From: Xanthobacter aminoxidans
Lineage (GTDB): Bacteria > Pseudomonadota > Alphaproteobacteria > Rhizobiales > Xanthobacteraceae
Assembly: GCF_023571765.1 (NCBI RefSeq)
Contig: NZ_JAMJXC010000007.1
Coordinates: forward strand, 184,696 to 248,695
Direction: 5' to 3'
DNA length: 64,000 nt
The notes beneath the pieces were generated by a model, which saw only the letters and a program-made list of their open reading frames with translations, did not search any database and was not told where the DNA came from. Below, one piece after another: positions 57,849 through 64,000 of the stretch (position 1 is the first letter of the stretch; each line of letters opens with the position of its first letter). The translations under genes were made by a program, and so were the position numbers.

Positions 57849-59027
57849 CTAACGGGTCAGAAGGACGCCGGCGTCGGGATCAAACGTGACCCACACCTTG
57901 TCCTCCCAGGAAATGGGCCGCGCCACCCGGCGCGACAGGTTCGGCTGGGACACCTTGAGGCGCTGACCGCAGGCGAGCTCCACGTGATAGATGGAGAGAT
58001 CGCCCAGATAGCCGATGTCCCAGATTTCCCCGGCGAAGACGTTCTCCGTCCCCTCAGGCGGCGGATCGAGCGAAATGCGCAGCTTCTCCGGCCGAATGGC
58101 GATGCAGGCCTTGCCGCCGGGCCCGGCCTCGCAGGGATGCGCCACGGTCAGCGGCGACGGCGTCACCTCCGAGGTGAGGCGTGTGGTCTCGCCCTCGCAG
58201 GCGGTCACGGTCGATTCGATCAGGTTCACCTCGCCGATGAAGTCGGCGATGTAGCGCGTGGCCGGCTGCTCATAGATTTCCGCCGGGGGGGCCACCTGCA
58301 CCAGCACGCCGTGATTCATCACCGCGATGCGATCGGCCACGGTCATGGCCTCTTCCTGGTCGTGGGTCACGATCAGAAAGGTCATGCCGAGGGACATCTG
58401 CAGGTCCATCAGCTCGAACTGGGTCTCCTCGCGCAGCTTCTTGTCGAGAGCGCCGAGCGGCTCGTCCAGCAGCAGCACCTTGGGGCGCTTGGCGAGCGAA
58501 CGGGCGAGCGCGACGCGCTGGCGCTGGCCGCCGGAAAGCTGGTGCGGCTTGCGTTTGGCGAACTGCTCAAGCTTCACCAGTTCCAGCATCTCGGTAACGC
58601 GGGCGTCGATGTCGGCCTTCGGCATCTTGTCCTGCTTCAGGCCGAAGGCGATGTTGTCCGCCACGTTCATGTGCGGGAACAGCGCGTAGGACTGGAACAT
58701 CATGTTCACCGGCCGCCGGTAAGGCGGCACCCCCGCGAGATCTTCACCCGCGAGCGTCAGGCGGCCGGAGGTCGGTTCCTCGAAGCCGGCGAGCATCCGC
58801 ATGAGGGTGGTCTTGCCGCAGCCCGAAGGGCCGAGCAGAGCGAAGAACTCCCGCTCATAGATGTCGAGGCTGACATTGTTGACCGCAGTGAAATCGCCGA
58901 ACCGCTTGACGACATTCTCGAAGCGGATGAGCGGCGTCTGGGTTGGATCCTTCCATGGGGCAAACGTGCGCCGGACGGCGCCGATGGTTTCCTTGCGCGC
59001 CTTGTCCGCTGCCATGACTTCCCCCAT
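57849..59027 (-). CDS. potG: Polyamine ABC transporter ATP-binding protein (PotG-type)
   Basis: A 392-residue ATPase. Walker A is LLGPSGCGKTTLMRM, the signature is LSGGQRQRVALARSL, and Walker B is VLLLDEPLGALDKKLREETQ. A TOBE domain in the last 120 residues carries VTFDPDAGVLL. PotG-like proteins have a short N-terminal extension before the ABC core, as here (residues 1-33). It is the first gene of potG-H-I. The usual periplasmic binding protein PotF is not encoded between it and the tRNA-Thr gene. Confidence 0.92.
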   Translation of the reverse strand: MGEVMAADKARKETIGAVRRTFAPWKDPTQTPLIRFENVVKRFGDFTAVNNVSLDIYEREFFALLGPSGCGKTTLMRMLAGFEEPTSGRLTLAGEDLAGVPPYRRPVNMMFQSYALFPHMNVADNIAFGLKQDKMPKADIDARVTEMLELVKLEQFAKRKPHQLSGGQRQRVALARSLAKRPKVLLLDEPLGALDKKLREETQFELMDLQMSLGMTFLIVTHDQEEAMTVADRIAVMNHGVLVQVAPPAEIYEQPATRYIADFIGEVNLIESTVTACEGETTRLTSEVTPSPLTVAHPCEAGPGGKACIAIRPEKLRISLDPPPEGTENVFAGEIWDIGYLGDLSIYHVELACGQRLKVSQPNLSRRVARPISWEDKVWVTFDPDAGVLLTR

Positions 59028-59258
59028 CCAGGCCTCGTAGCTGGAGGCTAGCTGCGCAGAAGGAAACGCTCAAGCCGCAAGCAGGCGCATTTTTTCAGCG
59101 CCCGTAGCCTGCCGAGCGCCCAACCGTGTCAGCCCGGCATGTCATCCACTGCCATCGGCGCCGAGCCCCTTGCACCGCAGCGCCGCATGTACTAGAGGAG
59201 CGCTCCTGACGACGGCACACCCGTCTCCGCGGTCCCCTCCTGGTGCGGCCGCCGGCAC

Positions 59259-59333
<75 letters not shown>

Positions 59334-59413
59334 TCCTATGGCGTTGATCGGCCAAGCTTCTTTGAGATAGAAGGACTTCGGACAGCTCCCCTGGTACACA
59401 GAGCTGGTCCACG

Positions 59414-61039
59414 ATGGCCCTTCGCATGTCACGCCCGGTCCGCCTGCCACACACCTCCGTTCCTGCTTTCCGCAAGCGCATCCCCGCCGACCTACGCGGT
59501 AAAGTCACAGGACGAGAGGTCCGCATTCCATTCCCAGCCCACGGGCACGAACCCGAGTGCACCGTGGTCGCCACCCTTGGCGTGTCGGAGGTCAAGTTTT
59601 CCCTCCACACCCGCGACCCACGTGTTGCCACCGCCCGCTCCGGCATCGCCGAGGACCACCTCCAGCGCCTCTTCGCAGGGCTGCGGAGCGGGCCGGTGCG
59701 CCTCACCCACAAGCAGGTCGTGGCATTGGCGGGGGTGTGGTATCGCGGCTTCGTCGCCCACCTTGAAGACGATCCCGGCAAGCCCTTTGTGTTCGAGAAG
59801 TTGCGGCAGTCGGTTTCGGACGCCCTCGACGATCCCGCGAAGCTGCGCTCAGAGATGGGACCGTTTGCAGACGAAGTGCTCGCAGCCCACGCCCTCACGG
59901 TGGACGATGACAGCCGAGACGCCCTCATGGTCGCCATGCGGGACGCTATTCGCGATGCCGCCGGAACGCTGTTGCGACGAGCACGCGGCGACTATGGGCC
60001 GGACACTGTTGCCGAGCGCTTCCCCTCAGTCGGGGCCCTCCCCTCCCCTGCAACGGGCGATGCCCTTCAGGTGCCCGCATCGGCCACAGGCGCAGGCGCG
60101 ACACTGACCGGCCTCGCCAAGGCGTGGGGCCGAGAGCGTCAACCGCGGGCGAAGACGCTGGAAGAGCACCTTCGGGTGGTGAAGGCGTTCGTGGCGTTCG
60201 TGAAGCACGACGACGCCGAAGCGATCACCCCTGAGGACGTGGTCGCCTGGAAGGATGCCCTCGTCGCCGAAGGGCGCCTTGCCGCCAAGACCATCAATGC
60301 CAAGTACCTCACGCCCCTGGGCACCGTCCTCAACTGGGGCAAGGCGAACCGCAAGATTGCCGGCAATCCGGCGCAGGGTATCCGGTCGAGCGGGAAGGCC
60401 CCACCGCGCACACGGGAACGCTCCTTCACCTCCGAGGAAGCCACCACCATCTTGAAGGCGGCGCTCCGTGCCCACAATGCGCCCGGCAGGAACGCCTTCG
60501 AGATGCTGGCGGCGCGACGATGGGTGCCTTGGCTCTGCGCCTACTCCGGCGCCCGCGTCGCCGAGATCACCCAACTCCGGGGGCAGGACTTTCAGGAGGT
60601 CCAGGGGGTGTGGGTCTTCCGCATCTCGCCGGAGGCCGGCGCCGTGAAGACGGACAAGCCAAGGACGGTCCCCATCCATCCCGACCTGATCCGGCAGGGG
60701 CTCCCGCAGTTCGTGAAGGAGCGCGGGGATGGGCCGCTGTTCTACAAGGAGGCCCCCACCCGCCGGAAGGACCCGACCAAGGCCCATCCCGCAAAGACGG
60801 TGGCGGGGCGCCTCGCCGGTTGGGTGCGCGACATTGGTGTGAACGACCCGAACGTGCAGCCGAACCACGGCTGGCGACACTTGTTCATGACGCTGTGCCG
60901 CGAGCATGGGGTGGCGGAAGAGGCTCGGTATTTCATCGTAGGCCACACCAGGCGCGACACAGGGCAGAGCTATGGCGAGGCGTCGGCAGCGGCGTTGCTG
61001 CGGGAGGTGGCGAAGCTGCCGGCGTTCGGGGTCCAATGA
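59414..61039 (+). CDS. Tyrosine recombinase (integrase)
   Basis: A 541-residue site-specific recombinase. The catalytic residues found are Arg381 in YSGARVAEITQLRG, His485 and Arg488 in NHGWRHLFM, and nucleophile Tyr520 in TGQSYGEA. The N-terminal third (LPHTSVPAFRKRIPADLRGK) is a phage-integrase arm-binding type. The core-binding domain covers about residues 220-310 (LTGLAKAWGRERQPRAKTLEEHLRVVKAF). It lies just downstream of tRNA-Thr, whose 3' end is the probable attachment site. Confidence 0.92.
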   Translation: MALRMSRPVRLPHTSVPAFRKRIPADLRGKVTGREVRIPFPAHGHEPECTVVATLGVSEVKFSLHTRDPRVATARSGIAEDHLQRLFAGLRSGPVRLTHKQVVALAGVWYRGFVAHLEDDPGKPFVFEKLRQSVSDALDDPAKLRSEMGPFADEVLAAHALTVDDDSRDALMVAMRDAIRDAAGTLLRRARGDYGPDTVAERFPSVGALPSPATGDALQVPASATGAGATLTGLAKAWGRERQPRAKTLEEHLRVVKAFVAFVKHDDAEAITPEDVVAWKDALVAEGRLAAKTINAKYLTPLGTVLNWGKANRKIAGNPAQGIRSSGKAPPRTRERSFTSEEATTILKAALRAHNAPGRNAFEMLAARRWVPWLCAYSGARVAEITQLRGQDFQEVQGVWVFRISPEAGAVKTDKPRTVPIHPDLIRQGLPQFVKERGDGPLFYKEAPTRRKDPTKAHPAKTVAGRLAGWVRDIGVNDPNVQPNHGWRHLFMTLCREHGVAEEARYFIVGHTRRDTGQSYGEASAAALLREVAKLPAFGVQ

Positions 61040-61117
61040 AGGTGGCGGGTCACGCTGGCGTCCATCCACGATTGCGCTAGAACGGGACAACACGCCGAGT
61101 TGGGGACGGTCCGCACC

Positions 61118-63895
61118 ATGACGCCGCACGAGTTCATCACGAAGTGGCAGAACTCGAAGCTGAAGGAGCGGGCGGCGGCGCAATAGCATTTCCTCGATCT
61201 GTGCCGGCTGCTTGGCGAGAAGACGCCGGCTGAGGTGGATGCCGGCGGCCTCGATTACGGCTTCGAGGTGGGCGCCACCAAGACCGGCGGCGGCCACGGC
61301 TTCGCCGACGTGTTCAAGCGCGGCCATTTCGGCTGGGAATACAAGGGCACCCGCGCCAATCTGGATGCGGCCTTGCTCCAGCTCCAGCGCTATGCGGTGG
61401 CCCTCGACAATCCGCCGCTGCTCATCGTGTCGGACATCGGAACCACCATCCGCATCCACACCAACTGGACCAATTCGGTCTCCAAAATCTACGACATCCC
61501 CATTGCCGAGCTGGAGGATGCGGAGAAGCGTCAGTGGCTAAAGGCCGCCTTTGCGGACCCGGAGGCGCTGCGGCCTACCAAGACCCGCCAGCAGCTCACC
61601 GAGGAAGTGGCCGGCAAGTTCGCGGAACTCGCCCGCTCGCTCCGGGCGCGATACGACGAGCCGGAGGAGGTCGCGCACTTCATTAACCGCCTCGTCTTCT
61701 GCATGTTCGCGGAAGACGTGAAGTTGCTGAAAGACGGAATGTTCTCCCGAATGCTGGATCAGGCCCTCCTGAACCCAAGCAAGTTCGAAGATTTTGCCCG
61801 CAAGCTATTCCGCGCCATGAGCAAGGGCGGGACTATCGGTTTCGAGACGGTGGCGTGGTTCAACGGCGGCCTGTTCGACAGCGACCGCGTGTTCCCCCTG
61901 ACGCCGGCCGAAATCCGCCTCGTGCACGAGGCTGCGCAGCGCTTTTGGGGAGATATCGACCCATCCATCCTCGGCACCCTCTTCGAGCGCGGACTGGACC
62001 CGGACAAGCGCAGCCAACTCGGGGCGCATTACACCGACCGCGACAAGATCATGATGATCATTGAGCCGGTCATCATCGCTCCCCTCGCAGCCGAATGGGC
62101 GGAGGCGAAGGCGGAGATTGCTGCACTGATGGAGAAGGCAGCAGCCCTCGACGCTACCGCAAAGACCCAGCGTGGCAAGGCCGGCTCCACAGCCAAGGGG
62201 CAGGCCACCACGGCGCTCAATTCCGCCCAGGCGGTGCTGGACCGCTATCTGAAGCGCCTTGCCGACTTTCGGGTGCTCGACCCTGCATGCGGCTCTGGCA
62301 ATTTCCTGTATCTGGCATTGCGAGCACTGAAGGATCTGGAGCACCGTGCCCAGGTGGAGGCGGAAGCCCTCGGCCTCCCGCGCCGCTTCCCAGCCATCGG
62401 GCCAGAGGTGGTGCGTGGCATCGAGATCAACCCCTATGCGGCCGAGCTGGCGCGGGTCTCGGTATGGATCGGTGAAATCCAGTGGATGCTTAAGAACGGC
62501 TTCGAGGCCGCGCAGAACCCGGTGCTGAAGCCGCTGGAGAACATCGAGCGCCGGGATGCGTTGCTGAACGAGGATGGGACGCGAGCGGAGTGGCCAGAGG
62601 CTAACGTCATCGTGGGCAATCCTCCTTTTTTGGGGCGGGCGAAGCTGAACCGTGTCCTTAAGGAGGATTATGTTGCCGCTCTAAGGAGCGCTTATGCCAA
62701 TGATGTCCCTCCAAGCTCTGATTTGGTTATATACTGGTTCTATAAAGCCCACGAACTCATATCATGTGGTAGCGTCGAAACTGCTGGGTTTGTTGGGACA
62801 CAAGCAATTCGCAGAGGTGCAAGTCGCAAGACCCTGGATAAAATCGTCAATTCTGGACGAATTTTCGATGCGTGGTCGGACCAGCGCTGGGCAATTGACG
62901 GGGCTGCGGTACGCGTTTCTTTGGTTTGCTTCGATCGCACCAAAGAGGGGCCAGCGCACCTCGACGGCAGACAGGTTGTGCGTATTGCCTCAGATTTGTT
63001 TGCGACCGAGCAAATTATTGAGCCATATAGGCTGTCTGAGAATATTGGAACAGGGTTTCAAGGAACCATCAGCGGTGGCCCATTCGAGATTTCAGGAGAG
63101 ATCGCGAGGAAGTGGATTTCTTCATCCGGAAACCCTAACGGACGGCCCAATTCCGACATTTTGTTCCCGTGGAGGAATGCCGACGACTTGATCGCAGCCA
63201 TTTCAGACACTTGGATTATCGTGTTCCCGGACGACATGACAGAAACTGAGGCATCGCTCTACGAAGAGCCGTATGAATATCTGTTGAGCGCTTGGGAGGC
63301 CGAAAATACCAAACGCGAACGTGAGGGAGAAAAACCGCTAAGGGCTGGCGAGCCTCGTTCGCGAGAGACATGGTGGCTTCTACAGCGGTCGCGGCCCGCA
63401 CTCGCGAAAGCGAAGTCGAATATGCACAGATACATTGCAACGCCGAGAGTTGGTAAATTTCGGGCATTCCGCTTCTTGCAACGCAATATCGTTCCCGATA
63501 CTCGGCTCGTAATAATTGCCAGCGACAGCGATTGTACATTTGGCATATTGCAGTCACGTCACCACACCATGTGGGCGCTACGTTACGGAGCAAAGCATGG
63601 CGTCGGCAATGATCCAGAGTATGTGCACACAAAAACTTTCGAGACCTTTCCCTTCCCCGAAGGCCTTGCGCCCAACATCCCTGCCGCCGCCTATGCGGAC
63701 GACCCCCGCGCAATCGCCATCGCCAAGGCGGCGGCCCGGCTCAATGAGCTGAGGGAGAACTGGCTCAATCCCGCCGACCTCGTGCGCCGGGAGCCGGAGG
63801 TTGTGGCCGGCTATCCTGACCGCGTAGAGCCCGTGAGCCCTGAGGCGGAGAAGGAGCTGAAGAAGCGGACCCTTGAACCGCCCCTAGTTTTCTAG
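61118..63895 (+). pseudogene. MmeI-type (type IIL) restriction-modification gene, amber codon and IS truncation
   Basis: A large fused nuclease-methyltransferase. The natural frame starts at the ATG (61118) MTPHEFITKWQNSKLKERAAAQ and is cut by an in-frame TAG at 61184-61186. Beyond it the frame is open for 2.7 kb. A nuclease-like D...EYK (FADVFKRGHFGWEYKGTRANL) is followed by methyltransferase motif I VLDPACGSGNFLYLALRAL, motif IV VIVGNPPFLG and an AT-rich target-recognition part. The C-terminus stops at KKRTLEPPLVF, where family members normally continue (about RTLTNLY...). The last residues come from an IS end. A GTG at 61235 could restart translation and keep all catalytic motifs. Confidence 0.82.
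61184..61186 (+). other. In-frame amber codon in the type IIL gene
   Basis: The TAG is codon 23 of the ATG-initiated frame, in AAAQ-stop-HFLDLCRLLGEKTPAEVD. A single change from GAG (Glu) would restore the expected sequence. Both sides align with the conserved N-terminus of the family, so this looks like a recent point mutation. Confidence 0.8.
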
Positions 63896-64000
63896 ACGCC
63901 TTCGGGGGTCGCTTTGTGCTGCCGTTCGAACTCGATGGGCGACAGCATCCCGTTGCGTGCGTGTTTGCGGGTGGGGTTGTAGAACATCTCGATGTAATCG
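63874..64000 (-). mobile_element. IS3-family insertion sequence, one end
   Basis: The terminal sequence TGAACCGCCCCTAGTTTTCT begins at 63874 and resembles IS3-family inverted repeats. The element's transposase gene ends 18 bp inside it. The insertion replaces the end of the type IIL gene. The rest of the element is outside the window. Confidence 0.75.
63892..64000 (-). CDS. IS3-family transposase (OrfB), C-terminal fragment
   Basis: The last 35 residues of an IS3-type DDE transposase are visible on the minus strand: DYIEMFYNPTRKHARNGMLS followed by PIEFERQHKATPEGV and stop. The F-Y-N-x-x-R-x-H pattern is the typical rve-domain end of OrfB. The start lies beyond the window. Its stop overlaps, on the other strand, the artificial stop of the disrupted restriction gene. 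Confidence 0.88.
   Translation of the reverse strand, partial: DYIEMFYNPTRKHARNGMLSPIEFERQHKATPEGV

Larger units (their letters stand above)
59334..64000. mobile_element. Integrative element inserted at tRNA-Thr (left end only)
   Basis: The order tRNA-Thr, tyrosine recombinase, restriction-modification gene and IS element, with a sharp change of gene content after a long core-chromosome stretch, is the usual picture of a genomic island. The right end and its repeated tRNA 3' part are not in the window, so the length is unknown. The IS at the far edge shows secondary insertion. Confidence 0.7.

Noticed and set aside
59414..61039. A prophage
   Set aside because: Only an integrase is visible. 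No phage structural, lysis or replication genes occur in the 4.7 kb available, so a generic integrative element is the safer call.
61118..63895. A PglX/BREX-type methyltransferase or a type I system subunit
   Set aside because: The N-terminal nuclease-like D...ExK segment fused to the methyltransferase and the overall order fit the MmeI type IIL family. No BREX or hsd partner genes are present, though the right side is cut off.

Overview
The window reads as one stretch of a GC-rich (roughly two-thirds G+C) alphaproteobacterial chromosome, most likely Hyphomicrobiales and perhaps Xanthobacteraceae/Azorhizobium-like. This placement is an inference from gene order and family types, not from a search. 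Supporting signs are the neighbourhoods nitrilase-DUF1178-ubiG, zapA-6S RNA-5-FTHF cyclo-ligase, tkt-gap-pgk-fba and the alphaproteobacterial DUF families (DUF1178, DUF4164, DUF2852, DUF6111, DUF1285). Candidate CtrA boxes and intergenic palindromes of the rhizobial type point the same way.

Layout. 0-1.1 kb: 3' part of a nitrilase-family amidase and DUF1178, convergent with ubiG. 1.9-4.6 kb: murJ-trpS. 4.8-9.6 kb: pal-cpoB-tilS-ftsH (minus strand). 10-11.8 kb: an exported Sel1-repeat protein coupled to a ThiE-like protein. 11.9-17.5 kb: tkt, gap, pgk and class I fba (central carbon metabolism). 17.9-21.2 kb: DUF4164, zapA, 6S RNA, 5-FTHF cyclo-ligase, a YmdB phosphoesterase and yebC. 21.3-24.9 kb: a MerR regulator and a large PodJ-like polarity protein. 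25-28.3 kb: ruvC, ruvA and ruvB, interrupted by a DUF1772 gene and an antisense flavin reductase. 28.4-29.5 kb: a TetR regulator and DUF2852 that share an apparent operator. 29.6-34.1 kb: ybgC-tolQ-tolR-tolA-tolB. 34-39.4 kb: suhB-type phosphatase, mutL, map, radC, apt. 39.5-42.2 kb: the cytochrome bc1 operon petABC. 42.7-48.5 kb: an exported GH64-like protein, trmL, hemF, a YodC-like protein, CCA transferase, DUF6111, CoA pyrophosphatase and DUF1285. 48.9-56 kb: a MoxR-DUF58-BatA/DUF4159-vWA cluster plus a 44-residue membrane protein. 56.1-59.0 kb: a polyamine ABC transporter (potGHI) without its binding protein.

The last 4.7 kb is accessory DNA. A tyrosine recombinase lies directly downstream of tRNA-Thr(GGT), so an integrative element is likely. 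It is followed by a MmeI-type (type IIL) restriction-modification gene carrying an in-frame amber codon near its start and cut at its 3' end by an IS3-family element that runs out of the window. The target-recognition part of that gene is clearly AT-richer than its flanks.

Functionally the window is dominated by envelope and division genes (Tol-Pal, PodJ-like, ZapA, MurJ, FtsH), DNA repair (RuvABC, MutL, RadC) and energy and carbon metabolism. The Tol-Pal system is split into two oppositely oriented blocks about 20 kb apart. I found no new defence system or CRISPR array. The best leads are the TetR/DUF2852 operator pair, the CtrA-like boxes before podJ-like and tolQ, the doubly damaged mosaic restriction gene, the ribosome-binding site of trmL buried in a terminator-like hairpin, and the GH64-like exported protein.
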